This document shows positions 13,955 through 21,972 of a stretch of 24,450 nucleotides of DNA, piece by piece (within the stretch, counting starts at the first letter, position 1; every line of letters begins with the position of its first letter). Both the position numbers and the translations under genes were made by a program. The notes under the pieces were generated by a model. The model had not been told where the DNA came from. It searched no databases and saw only the letters and a program-made list of their open reading frames with translations. The DNA comes from Mobilicoccus sp032100225 (GTDB lineage: Bacteria > Actinomycetota > Actinomycetes > Actinomycetales > Dermatophilaceae). The stretch covers positions 1 to 24,450 of the forward strand of contig DAMDJY010000028.1 of assembly GCA_032100225.1 (NCBI GenBank). Reading direction: 5' to 3'.

Positions 13955-14827
13955 ATGGACCGCCCTGCTCCCATCATCTCTCCGAGTCGACTCCACGAGC
14001 TGCTCCGGAGTCGACCCGGCGAGGCCCCTCTCCTACTCGACGTCCGGTGGGCCCTCGGCTCCGACGACGGCTACGACGCCTACCTGCAGTCGCACCTGCC
14101 CGGTGCCGTCTTCGTCGACCTCAAGCGTGACCTTGCCGGCGAGTCCGGTCCCGGTGGCATCGGTGGTCGCCACCCGATGCCCACCGTCGACGACTTCGAA
14201 CTCGACATGGCCGAGTGCGGCGTCGACAACGACCGCCCCGTCGTCTGTTACGACGACAGCGGCTCGCTGGCCGCCGCCCGCTGCTGGTGGATGCTTCGTC
14301 ACTTCGGTAAGTACGACGTGCGGGTCCTCGACGGGGGCCTCGCGCAGTGGCGCGCCCACCGTTACCCGCTGGAGTCGGGGATCCGCCTCGTCGAAGAGGG
14401 CGACTTCTCGGTCCGACGCGGCAACACGCGAGTCCTCAACGCCGACGAGGCGCGCATGTTCGCCGAGCAGGGGCTCCTGCTGGACTGCCGCCCGGCCGAT
14501 CGTTACCGCGGCGAGAACGAGATCATCGACCCCGTCGTGGGCCACATCCCCGGCGCGGTCAACCTTCCGGCGCGAACGCTGACCGATGACCTCGGCCGGT
14601 TCTTGCCGCCCGACGAGTTGCGTCAGGTTCTCCAGAGCGCCGGCGTCGACGGCGAGACGCCCGTCGCGACCTACTGCGGTTCCGGCGTGCAGGCCTCGCA
14701 CGTCTCGCTGGCCATCTCGCTCGCAGGCCTCGGCGAGGGCACCCCGGTCTACATCGGTTCGTGGTCCGACTGGATCAGCGACCCCTCCCGCCCCGTCGCC
14801 GTGGGTGCGGACAGCCACCAGAACTGA
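13955..14827 (+). CDS. Two-domain rhodanese-type sulfurtransferase
   Basis: 290 residues, two tandem rhodanese domains, cytosolic. The N-terminal domain (about 8-135: LLLDVRW, HLPGAVFVDL, VVCYDDSGSLAAARCWW) has Asp where the catalytic Cys would be and is structural. The C-terminal domain (about 158-282: LLLDCRPADRY, GHIPGAVNLPA) carries the active loop YCGSGVQASH with C241. CGSG-type loops occur in thiosulfate and 3-mercaptopyruvate sulfurtransferases; which donor is used cannot be told from sequence. It diverges from dgt, sharing a 102-base intergenic region, and is followed by a strong bidirectional hairpin. Confidence 0.9.
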   Translation: MDRPAPIISPSRLHELLRSRPGEAPLLLDVRWALGSDDGYDAYLQSHLPGAVFVDLKRDLAGESGPGGIGGRHPMPTVDDFELDMAECGVDNDRPVVCYDDSGSLAAARCWWMLRHFGKYDVRVLDGGLAQWRAHRYPLESGIRLVEEGDFSVRRGNTRVLNADEARMFAEQGLLLDCRPADRYRGENEIIDPVVGHIPGAVNLPARTLTDDLGRFLPPDELRQVLQSAGVDGETPVATYCGSGVQASHVSLAISLAGLGEGTPVYIGSWSDWISDPSRPVAVGADSHQN

Positions 14828-14866
14828 GCACTCCACGGTCGGCATTCACCGCCGCCGGCATGCAGG

Positions 14867-14909
14867 AGGCCGCCCCTCTGAACTGATCTCGAGTTCAGAG
14901 GGGCGGCCT
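14867..14909. terminator. Bidirectional terminator hairpin (sulfurtransferase / dusB)
   Basis: A perfect 17-bp stem (14867-14883 with 14893-14909) and a 9-base loop between convergent stops. On the plus strand a moderately T-rich run follows. Confidence 0.85.
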
Positions 14910-14951
14910 TCCGTCAGTCTTGCTCCGCCGTAGAGGCAGCTTGCGCGGCAA

Positions 14952-16223
14952 TCAGCCGCCGGAGACCGACAGTTCGGCCTGGGCCACGATGCGGGCGGAC
15001 TCCCCCGTCAGCTCCTGGGTATCGAGCCATCCGTCCGGAAGCGCCACCTGGCGGGGTGATCCGGCGCGACCGCGCGGACCCTCGGCGGGAGCTCCGGGCC
15101 AGGGCGCGTCGGCGGGCAGCGAGCCCACGAGGTCGTCGACGTCCGCGAGGGTGTCGACCAGCGCCAGGCGGTGCCGGATGTCGTGACCTGCTGGGAATCC
15201 CTTGAGATACCAGGCGATGTGCTTGCGGATGTCGCGGCAGGCCCGGCCCTCGTCGCCGTCGTAGAACTCGGTCAGATACTCGGCGTGCCGTCGCAGCGTG
15301 GCGCCCACCTGCCCGAGCGAGGGGCGCATGCGCGCCTCCGACCCGGAGAAAGCCGAGACGAGATCGGCGAACAGCCACGGGCGTCCGAGGCAACCACGTC
15401 CGACGACGACGCCGTCGACGCCCGTGTGCGCCACCATGGCCAGAGCGTCCTCCGCCGACCAGATGTCGCCGTTGCCGAGCACCGGCACGTCGGGGAGCGC
15501 CTCGCGCAGGCGGGCGATCGCGTCCCAATCGGCGGTGCCGGAGTAGGACTGCGACGCGGTGCGGCCGTGCAGCGCCACCGACGCCGCTCCCGAATCGCGG
15601 GCGATGCGACCGGCATCGAGGTAGGTGAGGTGGTCGGGGTCGATGCCCATGCGCATCTTGACCGTGACGGGAACCCCGTACGGCTCGGCCTCGGCGACAG
15701 CTCCGGCGACGATGCCGCGGAACAGTTCCGTCTTCCACGGCAGGGCCGAGCCGCCGCCCTTGCGGGTGACCTTGGGCACCGGGCAGCCGAAGTTGAGGTC
15801 GATGTGATCGGCGCGGTCCTCACTGACGAGGAGGCGCACCGCAGCGCGCACGGTCGCCGGGTCGACGCCGTACAGCTGCACGCTGCGCGGGTTCTCCTCG
15901 GGGTCGTGCGTGATGAGACGCATCGACTCGGGAGTCCGCTCGACGAGGGCGCGGGACGTGATCATCTCGCTGACGTAGAGGCATCGGCCGGCTTCACCGA
16001 CCCCCGCGGACTCCCCGAACTCGCGACACAAGCGGCGGAACGCGCGGTTGGTGATGCCCGCCATCGGCGCGAGGACGACGGGGGTCGGGATCGTCACGCG
16101 ACCCAGCTGCAGCGGTGGCAGAACGGGTGCGAGTGTCGGGCCTGAAACCGGTTGGGCCGCCCCCTCGGGGAGGACGCGGGACGGCTCCCCCGGGGCGATG
16201 GCGGTGGCGGTTGCAGAGGTCAT
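14952..16223 (-). CDS. dusB: tRNA-dihydrouridine synthase
   Basis: FMN-dependent reductase that converts uridine to dihydrouridine in the tRNA D loop. 423 residues: a TIM barrel opening with VVLAPMAGITNRAFR (49-63), then SVQLYG, IDLNFGCPVPKVTRKGGGSAL with the catalytic acid C147, VKMRMG, ALHGRT, VLGNGDIWS and GVVVGRGCLGRPWLF (FMN phosphate site), and a C-terminal helical tRNA-binding domain (RHAEYLTEFY, DIRKHIAWYLKGFP). The first about 35 residues are a low-complexity extension. The ATG at 16223 has GGGAG 10 bases upstream. It diverges from the small membrane protein gene, with 81 bases between. Confidence 0.94.
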   Translation of the reverse strand: MTSATATAIAPGEPSRVLPEGAAQPVSGPTLAPVLPPLQLGRVTIPTPVVLAPMAGITNRAFRRLCREFGESAGVGEAGRCLYVSEMITSRALVERTPESMRLITHDPEENPRSVQLYGVDPATVRAAVRLLVSEDRADHIDLNFGCPVPKVTRKGGGSALPWKTELFRGIVAGAVAEAEPYGVPVTVKMRMGIDPDHLTYLDAGRIARDSGAASVALHGRTASQSYSGTADWDAIARLREALPDVPVLGNGDIWSAEDALAMVAHTGVDGVVVGRGCLGRPWLFADLVSAFSGSEARMRPSLGQVGATLRRHAEYLTEFYDGDEGRACRDIRKHIAWYLKGFPAGHDIRHRLALVDTLADVDDLVGSLPADAPWPGAPAEGPRGRAGSPRQVALPDGWLDTQELTGESARIVAQAELSVSGG

Positions 16224-16292
16224 GATCGACCATTCTCCCAGTCCCGCCCGCCAGATCGAAAACCGGACTCGGGCTCAGCGCCCGGCACCGCA

Positions 16293-16298
16293 TAGGGT
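16293..16298 (+). promoter_or_regulatory. -10 box of the small membrane protein gene (leaderless type)
   Basis: TAGGGT followed by six bases and the GTG at 16305. No separate ribosome binding site fits between. Confidence 0.45.
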
Positions 16299-16304
16299 GG
16301 CCCC

Positions 16305-16577
16305 GTGACCGATCCGACCACCCGTGAGACCCTCGTCAACCGCCTGTTCCGCATTCCTGCGCGGACGACCGCGATCGTGCTCATCGCGATGATCGTCGTG
16401 GGGCTCCTGCTCGGCGGTCCCGTCGGTGGAGTACTCCTCGTCGCGGCGATCCTCGTCATGGCCGGGATGCTCGCGCTCATGTGGGTCGATCTGCAGCCCG
16501 TCGAGCGGATGATGCGACTTTCCGTCATTGCCTGCGTCCTGGCCCTCTCGATCGTGCGACTCGTCCCGGCGGGCTGA
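16305..16577 (+). CDS. Small three-helix membrane protein (DUF6703-like)
   Basis: 90 residues from a GTG start. A short basic N-terminus (RETLVNRLFRIPART) leads into two closely packed helices (about 23-40 and 42-59: AIVLIAMIVVGLLLGG, GGVLLVAAILVMAGMLALMW), a short loop LQPVERMMR, and a third helix (SVIACVLALSIVRL). The layout agrees with the DUF6703 family of actinobacterial membrane proteins as I remember it; the family name is tentative and the function unknown. It is monocistronic by position: divergent from dusB and convergent with argG across a terminator hairpin. Confidence 0.75.
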   Translation: MTDPTTRETLVNRLFRIPARTTAIVLIAMIVVGLLLGGPVGGVLLVAAILVMAGMLALMWVDLQPVERMMRLSVIACVLALSIVRLVPAG

Positions 16578-16643
16578 GCCCTCTCCTCGACCCGACGTCG
16601 GCACCCACCACGCCGCACTTACCGCAAAGCACACCCCACACAG

Positions 16644-16680
16644 CACGAGGCCGCCCGCGACGATCGCGGGCGGCCTCGTG
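16644..16680. terminator. Bidirectional terminator hairpin (small membrane protein / argG)
   Basis: A perfect 17-bp GC-rich stem (16644-16660 with 16664-16680) and a 3-base loop, 16 bases beyond the argG stop and 66 beyond the stop at 16577. Confidence 0.85.
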
Positions 16681-16696
16681 TCATGCCAAGGGTGAA

Positions 16697-18139
16697 TCAG
16701 TCGTTGCCCGCCTCCATGGCGGCGTAGTCGAGCGCGGTGTCCTCCGACGGGGGGACGGCCGTGGCGATCGCCTTGGCGCCGCCGGGCTCGAGGGCGCCGA
16801 CGAGGTGGGTGCTGGCCCGCCCGATCTGGTGCTCCTCACCGGCAGTGCCGAGCATGCCCATCCCGACGTACTGCTCGAGGCGGCTGCGCGAGTCGGCGAT
16901 GTCGAGGTTGCGCATGGTGAGCTGGCCGATGCGATCGGTGGGACCGAACGGTGCACCCTCAGTGCGCTCCATCGACAGCTTGTCCGGGTGGTAGCTGAAG
17001 TTCTCGCCCTGGGTGTCGAGGATCGAGTAGTCGTCCCCGCGGCGCAGCCGCAGCACGACGGTGCCGGAGACGGACGTGCTGACCCACCGCTGCAGGGACT
17101 CCCGCACCATGAGCGCCTGCGGCTCCAGCCAGCGGCCTTCGTACAGCAGCCGGCCGAGGCGGCGACCCTCGGTGTGGTAGTTGGCGAGGGTGTCCTCGTT
17201 GTGGATCGCGTTGATCAGGCGCTCGTACGCGATGAAGAGGAGCATCATGCCCGGCGCCTCGTAGATGCCGCGGCTCTTGGCCTCGATGATGCGGTTCTCG
17301 ATCTGGTCGGCCATGCCGAGGCCGTGACGGCCACCGATGCGGTTGGCCTCCAGCACCAGCGCAACCGGATCCTGCTCGTAGCGGACGCCGTTGATGGCGA
17401 CGGGACGGCCGTACTCGAACGTGACGCTGACCTCTTCGGGGGCGATCTCGACGGCCGGATCCCAGAACGGCACACCCATGATCGGGTCGACAAGCTCGAT
17501 GCCCGCGTCGAGGTGCTCGAGCTTCTTGGCCTCGTGCGTCGCGCCCCAGATGTTGGCGTCGGTCGAGTACGCCTTCTCCTTGCTGTCGCGGTAGGGCAGG
17601 TCACGCTCGGAGAGCCACTGGCTCATCTCGGAGCGGCCGCCGAGCTGGGCGACGAAGTCCTCGTCGAGCCACGGCTTGTAGATGCGCAACTTGGGGTTGG
17701 TGAGCAGGCCATAACGGTAGAAGCGCTCGATGTCGTTGCCCTTGAACGTGGAGCCGTCGCCCCAGATCTGGACGTCGTCCTCCATCATCGCCCGGATGAG
17801 CAGCGTGCCGGTGACCGCACGGCCCAGCGGGGTGGTGTTGAAGTAGGTCTTGCCGCCGGAACGCAGGTGGAACGCGCCGCAGGCCAGGGCGACGAACCCC
17901 TCCTCGACGAGCGCGCGGCGGCAGTCGACCAGGCGCGAGATCTCCGCGCCGTACTCCTTGGCCCGAACCGGAACCGACTCGATGTCGGGTTCGTCGGCCT
18001 GGCCGAGATCTGCCGTGTACGTACACGGGATTGCGCCGTTCTCGCGCATCCACGCGACGGCCACGGACGTGTCGAGACCGCCGGAGAACGCGATTCCGAC
18101 CTTCTCGCCTGAGGGAAGACTTGTGAGCACCTTGGACAT
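16697..18139 (-). CDS. argG: Argininosuccinate synthase
   Basis: Joins citrulline and aspartate with ATP to form argininosuccinate in arginine synthesis. 480 residues. The ATP pyrophosphatase P-loop is AFSGGLDTS (17-25). Further family features are TYTADLGQ (41-48), the citrulline/aspartate region with YFNTTPLGRAVTGT, and IWGDGSTFKGNDIERFYRYG. It resembles the longer E. coli-type enzyme (447 residues) more than the about 400-residue form common in Streptomyces and Mycobacterium. The ATG at 18139 has a TAAGGT box six bases upstream, which may serve as -10 element or, as AAGGTGAG, as ribosome binding site. An ARG-box-like array lies directly upstream in the 43-base gap to uppS, so argG probably has its own arginine-controlled promoter. 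No other arg gene is nearby. Confidence 0.96.
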   Translation of the reverse strand: MSKVLTSLPSGEKVGIAFSGGLDTSVAVAWMRENGAIPCTYTADLGQADEPDIESVPVRAKEYGAEISRLVDCRRALVEEGFVALACGAFHLRSGGKTYFNTTPLGRAVTGTLLIRAMMEDDVQIWGDGSTFKGNDIERFYRYGLLTNPKLRIYKPWLDEDFVAQLGGRSEMSQWLSERDLPYRDSKEKAYSTDANIWGATHEAKKLEHLDAGIELVDPIMGVPFWDPAVEIAPEEVSVTFEYGRPVAINGVRYEQDPVALVLEANRIGGRHGLGMADQIENRIIEAKSRGIYEAPGMMLLFIAYERLINAIHNEDTLANYHTEGRRLGRLLYEGRWLEPQALMVRESLQRWVSTSVSGTVVLRLRRGDDYSILDTQGENFSYHPDKLSMERTEGAPFGPTDRIGQLTMRNLDIADSRSRLEQYVGMGMLGTAGEEHQIGRASTHLVGALEPGGAKAIATAVPPSEDTALDYAAMEAGND

Positions 18140-18145
18140 GTGCTC

Positions 18146-18151
18146 ACCTTA
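18146..18151 (-). promoter_or_regulatory. -10 box of argG (leaderless type)
   Basis: TAAGGT on the minus strand, six bases before the ATG at 18139. It adjoins and partly overlaps the ATGCAT array. It could be read as a ribosome binding site instead. Confidence 0.4.
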
Positions 18152-18178
18152 TGCATGCCCATGCATAATCATGCATGG
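18149..18178. promoter_or_regulatory. ARG-box-like ArgR operator upstream of argG
   Basis: Three ATGCAT hexamers start at 18151, 18161 and 18171, exactly 10 bases apart, so all lie on one face of the helix. The segment ATGCATGCCCATGCATA closely matches the Streptomyces ARG box (CCATGCATGCCCATTGCATA, as I recall it). Bound ArgR would cover the argG promoter and repress when arginine is present. The third copy extends a standard two-half-site box. Confidence 0.75.
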
Positions 18179-18182
18179 CATC

Positions 18183-19004
18183 TCACTGCGTGGACGTCTT
18201 GAGGTACGGCGAGCTCGGCGGCGCTGCCACAGAACTCGGGGTATCGACGGCTCCCCCGTAGCGACGATCGCGCTGCGCATAGATATCGATGGCCTGCCAG
18301 AGGTGGCGGCGGTCGAAATCGGGCCACAGCGTGTCGAGAAAGACCATCTCGGCATAGGCGCTCTGCCAGAGGAGGAAGTTGGAGGTGCGCTGCTCCCCGG
18401 AGCTGCGCACGAAGAGGTCCACGTCGGGCATGTCGGGCTCCGGCATGAACCGCGCGATGGTGCGCTCGTCGACCGATCCTGGCTTGAGACGACCGGCAGC
18501 GACGGCCTCGGCCATGGCTCGTGCCGCGTCGCCGATCTCGGCGCGCCCGCCGTAGTTGACGCAGAAGTACAGGGTGAGCCGTGTGTTGTTCTTGGTCAGC
18601 TCCTGCGCGATCTCGAGCTCGTCGATGGCCGACTTCCACAACCGCGGCCGACGCCCGACCCAGCGCATCCGCACGCCCCAGGAATTCAACTGATCACGGC
18701 GGCGGCGGATCACGTCACGGTTGAAGCCCATGAGAAAGCGCACCTCGGCCGGCGAGCGCTTCCAGTTTTCTGTGGAAAACGCGTAGGCAGACAGGTGCGT
18801 GACCCCCGCCTCGATGGCGCCCGCGATGACGTCGAGCAGGGCGCCCTCCCCCGCCTCGTGACCCTTGGTCCGCGGCAACCCCCGCCCGTTGGCCCAACGC
18901 CCATTGCCGTCCATGACGATGGCGACGTGTCGCGGCGTCAGCCCCTTGGGGAGGACGGGCACGGTCGCGCCGGACGGGTGCGGAAACGGGTCCTCGTAGG
19001 TCAC
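18183..19004 (-). CDS. uppS: Isoprenyl transferase (undecaprenyl/decaprenyl diphosphate synthase family)
   Basis: cis-prenyltransferase making the polyprenyl phosphate carrier for cell-wall glycans. 273 residues. HVAIVMDGNGRWA (26-38) has the catalytic Asp32; further family motifs are AFSTENWKR (75-83), the region RSSGEQRTSNFLLWQSAYAE at 18341-18400 and TLWPDF. The C-terminal 20 residues (DTPSSVAAPPSSPYLKTSTQ) are a low-complexity tail. The product chain length (C50 or C55) cannot be fixed from sequence. It starts at GTG 19004, preceded by TACCCT and six bases, 33 bases after the recO stop. Confidence 0.95.
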   Translation of the reverse strand: MTYEDPFPHPSGATVPVLPKGLTPRHVAIVMDGNGRWANGRGLPRTKGHEAGEGALLDVIAGAIEAGVTHLSAYAFSTENWKRSPAEVRFLMGFNRDVIRRRRDQLNSWGVRMRWVGRRPRLWKSAIDELEIAQELTKNNTRLTLYFCVNYGGRAEIGDAARAMAEAVAAGRLKPGSVDERTIARFMPEPDMPDVDLFVRSSGEQRTSNFLLWQSAYAEMVFLDTLWPDFDRRHLWQAIDIYAQRDRRYGGAVDTPSSVAAPPSSPYLKTSTQ

Positions 19005-19010
19005 CGCACG

Positions 19011-19016
19011 AGGGTA
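19011..19016 (-). promoter_or_regulatory. -10 box of uppS (leaderless type)
   Basis: TACCCT on the minus strand, then six bases (CGTGCG), then the GTG at 19004. It lies in the gap after recO and could give uppS its own transcript. Confidence 0.4.
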
Positions 19017-19037
19017 TCCCCTGCAGATCGGAGCCGA

Positions 19038-19766
19038 TCAGTTGCGCTCGACCAGCCTCAGCGACCGGACGCCGCGCTCGAGGTGCCACTGGAGGTAGGC
19101 GGCGACGAGTCCGCTGGCCTCGCGGCGGTGCATGGACTCGCTCGCGTCCGCGAGGTGCCAGTCCCCTTCGAGCAGCGCACCGAGGAGGACGAACGTGGCG
19201 GGCGCGGGCGCGACCGATCCCGGCGTGCGGCAACTCGGGCAGACGCAGCCACCGGAGGCGAGATTGAAGGCGCGATGCGGGCCGGCCTCGCCACACCGTG
19301 CACAGTCGCGAAAACTCGGCGCCCACCCGGCGGTCGCCACGGCGCGCAACAGGTAGGCGTCGAGCACGAGGCCGGAATCATGTTCCGCAGCAGCCAGACT
19401 CGCGAGGGCACCGGCCAGCAGCGTGAACTGCGCCGGCCCGCCCTCTTGCCCCTCGGTGAGCCGCTCGGCGGTCTCGAGCATCGCCGCCATGGCCGTCCAC
19501 GCGACGTAGTCGTGCGTGACCTGCTCGCCATAGGGCGCGAGGACGTGCACCTGCGTGACGGTGTCGAGGCTGCGCCCCTCGTACAACTGGGCGTCGATGA
19601 TCATGCCCGGCTCGAGCCGCGCCCCGAACTTGCTCTTGGTGCGCCGCACCCCTTTACCCACGGCCCGCACGAGGCCCCGACGCCGCATGAGCAGCGTGAT
19701 GATGCGGTCGGCCTCCCCCAACTTCTGGGTCCGCAGCACGATGGCGGCGTCGCGATAGAGAGGCAT
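19038..19766 (-). CDS. recO: DNA repair protein RecO
   Basis: Recombination mediator that with RecR loads RecA on SSB-coated DNA and anneals strands. 242 residues. An N-terminal OB fold (LYRDAAIVLRTQKLGEADRIITLL, split over 19695-19760, then GLVRAVGKGVRRTKSKFG) is followed by a helical domain with a zinc site: C155-x2-C158 and C176-x2-C179 (CARCGE and CPSCR). The ATG at 19766 lies 24 bases after the LmeA-like gene on the same strand. recO followed by uppS is a common actinobacterial order. Confidence 0.95.
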   Translation of the reverse strand: MPLYRDAAIVLRTQKLGEADRIITLLMRRRGLVRAVGKGVRRTKSKFGARLEPGMIIDAQLYEGRSLDTVTQVHVLAPYGEQVTHDYVAWTAMAAMLETAERLTEGQEGGPAQFTLLAGALASLAAAEHDSGLVLDAYLLRAVATAGWAPSFRDCARCGEAGPHRAFNLASGGCVCPSCRTPGSVAPAPATFVLLGALLEGDWHLADASESMHRREASGLVAAYLQWHLERGVRSLRLVERN

Positions 19767-19790
19767 CGGGTCAGTCTGCCAGGAGGGGCG

Positions 19791-20522
19791 TCACCGCTGG
19801 ACGACGACGTTCTCGCCGGTGGCGTCGATCCGGAATCCGCCCTCGACGACCTCGATCGCGGTGACCTTGAGACCGTCGGGCAGGTTCGGGATCGACTGGC
19901 GGATGGTGGGGATCTGCTCCAGTACGTCCCCGAGAAAACCTGCATCGACGACCCGCACCGGTTCGATGGCGATGCGATCCCCTTCGGGACTCACCCTCGC
20001 ATCCGCTGCCACGTCGAAGCTGCGCCCGAAGACAGACAACGGCAGCGTGGCCCGCACCAACCCGTCGCTGGCGGGCGACAATCGCAACCCTCTGCCCACC
20101 TGCTGCTCCACGACGGCGAAGGGCACGACGGCATCGACATCCAGACGCTCGAACTCCATGGAGCCGTCATCGCGCGTCCGAGCACCCTCCCCTTGGGCAC
20201 GCACATCACGAAGCTCGACGCCCTGTGCGACAAGCTGTCCCGCCTCCAGGTCGAGGTCGGGCGACCACACGTCATCGGTCTGAAGGTCTGAGGGTGAGGT
20301 GGCGGGCGCGCTCGGCGTGGGCGTGTCCCCTGCGCTCCGGGTCGGTGTGGGAGTGGGCGTCGCCACCTCGCCGGGCCGTGTCGCCACGAACATGCCGATG
20401 CCTCCCGCGACCACCGCCACCAGAGCGATGGCTCCGACGACGGCGAGGGCATTGACCATCCACTGCCTCCGCCGATGGCCGGATCGCCGACGGTCTCCGG
20501 CTACTTCTTCGGGGATTCGCAT
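19791..20522 (-). CDS. LmeA-like (DUF2993) phospholipid-binding protein
   Basis: 243 residues from the ATG at 20522. An Arg-rich N-terminus (DRRRSGHRRRQW) precedes one membrane helix (about 23-45: ALAVVGAIALVAVVAGGIGM), then a Pro/Thr/Ser linker (TPTPTPTRSAGDTPTPSAPA), then a beta-rich extracytoplasmic domain with alternating strands typical of DUF2993. Its mycobacterial member LmeA binds phosphoinositides and takes part in lipomannan maturation; the role here is inferred. The start is uncertain: 20522 has no ribosome binding site but keeps the positive charges needed for membrane insertion and lies eight bases after the upstream stop, whereas the ATG at 20459 has GGAGG six bases upstream but leaves no basic residues. 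Confidence 0.75.
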   Translation of the reverse strand: MRIPEEVAGDRRRSGHRRRQWMVNALAVVGAIALVAVVAGGIGMFVATRPGEVATPTPTPTRSAGDTPTPSAPATSPSDLQTDDVWSPDLDLEAGQLVAQGVELRDVRAQGEGARTRDDGSMEFERLDVDAVVPFAVVEQQVGRGLRLSPASDGLVRATLPLSVFGRSFDVAADARVSPEGDRIAIEPVRVVDAGFLGDVLEQIPTIRQSIPNLPDGLKVTAIEVVEGGFRIDATGENVVVQR

Positions 20523-20530
20523 GGGCGCGC

Positions 20531-21133
20531 TCAGGCGTAGCCGTCGGTGACGACTCGGTCGCGGCGGTAGCGGCGGACTCGCTGCCACATCCACAACAGC
20601 GCGGCCAGGAGGGCGATGAGGGCGACGATGACGAGGATCGGGACGAAGATCGCGAGCAAGGACAGGCCGAGAGCAGCACCGTCTTCAGCAGCGGAGACCA
20701 CCGGGGTGCCCAGGCCGGCCGTCGTCGTGTTGACCACGGGACGGGCGACGGTCTTACCCGTGTGCACGATGCCGGCCGTGATGATGCCGAGCAGCACCCC
20801 GACCCACGGATTCTGCGCCATGAACGACGAGGACGACTCGTAGTTCTGCGCGGCGGCGGTCGCGGCGAAGATGAGACCACCGGTCGCCGGACGCACGAAG
20901 GTGCCGACGGCGTCGTTGATGTGGTCGACCAGTGCCACCTTGTCGAGCACGACCTCCGAGAGCAGCAGCACCGCAGCCACGGCGATGGCGGGCCACGACG
21001 AGATCCAGGCGAACTCGGGTGGCAACGTGATGACGTCGGTGAACCGGGCGACGAGGGCCACCAGGATGAAGGGGATATAGGCGTTCAGCCCGGCGGCAGC
21101 CGAAAGTCCCGCCCCGGTCAGAGCTGCGAGCAT
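20531..21133 (-). CDS. DUF4126 family membrane protein
   Basis: 200 residues with four to five membrane helices (LTGAGLSAAAGLNAYIPFIL, AIAVAAVLLLSEVVLDKV, PWVGVLLGIITAGIVHTGK, LGLSLLAIFVPILVIVALIA) and a basic C-terminal end (RVRRYRRDR). The GLNAYIPF motif, the DKVALVDHINDAVGTFVRPATGG segment (seen at 20885-20955), and the gap around NTTTAGLGTPVVSAAEDG are features of DUF4126 as I recall it; the biological role is unknown. The ATG at 21133 has AAAGG 6-10 bases upstream. It is the first gene of the minus-strand series, followed after eight bases by the LmeA-like gene. Confidence 0.8.
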   Translation of the reverse strand: MLAALTGAGLSAAAGLNAYIPFILVALVARFTDVITLPPEFAWISSWPAIAVAAVLLLSEVVLDKVALVDHINDAVGTFVRPATGGLIFAATAAAQNYESSSSFMAQNPWVGVLLGIITAGIVHTGKTVARPVVNTTTAGLGTPVVSAAEDGAALGLSLLAIFVPILVIVALIALLAALLWMWQRVRRYRRDRVVTDGYA

Positions 21134-21314
21134 GGGGACACCTTTCGTCGTGCTGTCGAGTCGTCGCGCTGTCGTCGGCGACAGAGCCGGACACGGCTGA
21201 CCCTGTGGTCCGCCCGGTCACTCAACATCGTGCAGCCTCCCGCTCTTCCCGAGAGGGTTCGCCTCGCCGATGGATTCAGATCACGGCGCCCTCCTGACTG
21301 TCGTACACCTGTGC

Positions 21315-21320
21315 CATAAT
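21315..21320 (+). promoter_or_regulatory. -10 box of the AlkB-type gene (leaderless type)
   Basis: CATAAT, seven bases before the ATG at 21328. A CTGACT at 21294-21299 is a possible but closely spaced -35 (15 bases). No ribosome binding site lies between. Confidence 0.5.
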
Positions 21321-21327
21321 CGAACGC

Positions 21328-21972
21328 ATGTACGGACTGCAGGGATCACTGCTCGACGACGTCGAGACCGTCGGACTACGCCCACTGGGTGCCACCACGC
21401 GCACGACGCTGGCCGACGGCGCGTGGGTCGATGTGCGTCCGGGCTGGGTGACCGGCGCCGACGACGTGTTCGCCCACCTGCTCGATGCCGTGGAGTGGGT
21501 GGCCGAACGCCGCCGCATGTACGACCGCGACATCGACACACCCCGCCTGCTCCGCTTCTACAGCGAGAACGAGGTCCTCCCCCACTCCGTCCTGGAGGAG
21601 GCGCGTGCGGCGCTCGGTGCGCGCTACGCGGCCGAACTCGGTGAGCCGTTCACGACTGCTGGCATGTGCCTCTACCGCGACGGCAACGACTCGGTGGCCT
21701 GGCACGGCGACAACTTCGGCCGATCGGCGACCTACGACACGATGGTCGCGATCGTCTCTCTCGGCGCACCGCGCCCTCTGCTCCTGCGGCCCGCCTCGGA
21801 CCGGGCGAAGGCCGAACATCGCGGCGGGAGCCTGCGTCTGCTCGTCGGTCATGGCGATCTCGTGGTGATGGGCGCCTCGTGCCAACGCACCTGGCACCAC
21901 GCGATCCCGAAAATCTCCGGCGCCGTCGGCCCGCGCATCAGCGTGCAGTTCCGCCCCCACGACGTGCGCTGA
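21328..21972 (+). CDS. AlkB-type alpha-ketoglutarate-dependent dioxygenase
   Basis: Fe(II)/2-oxoglutarate oxygenase of the AlkB family, which removes alkyl groups from damaged nucleic-acid bases by oxidative demethylation. 214 residues, the usual length. Iron ligands are H126 and D128 (WHGDNFG) and H191 (TWHHAIPK); 2-oxoglutarate binding arginines are in GPRISVQFR (R203, R209). GHGDLVVMGASCQRTW (174-189) is a further family block. It appears to be monocistronic, with a leaderless-type promoter, and is divergent from the DUF4126 gene. Confidence 0.93.
   Translation: MYGLQGSLLDDVETVGLRPLGATTRTTLADGAWVDVRPGWVTGADDVFAHLLDAVEWVAERRRMYDRDIDTPRLLRFYSENEVLPHSVLEEARAALGARYAAELGEPFTTAGMCLYRDGNDSVAWHGDNFGRSATYDTMVAIVSLGAPRPLLLRPASDRAKAEHRGGSLRLLVGHGDLVVMGASCQRTWHHAIPKISGAVGPRISVQFRPHDVR

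Noticed and set aside
12640..14130. 496-residue + strand frame antisense to dgt, running into the sulfurtransferase
   Set aside because: Overlaps two recognised genes and has no family features.
17850..20291. 813-residue + strand frame antisense to argG, uppS and recO
   Set aside because: Spans several well-supported genes and their promoters; low-complexity, no motifs.
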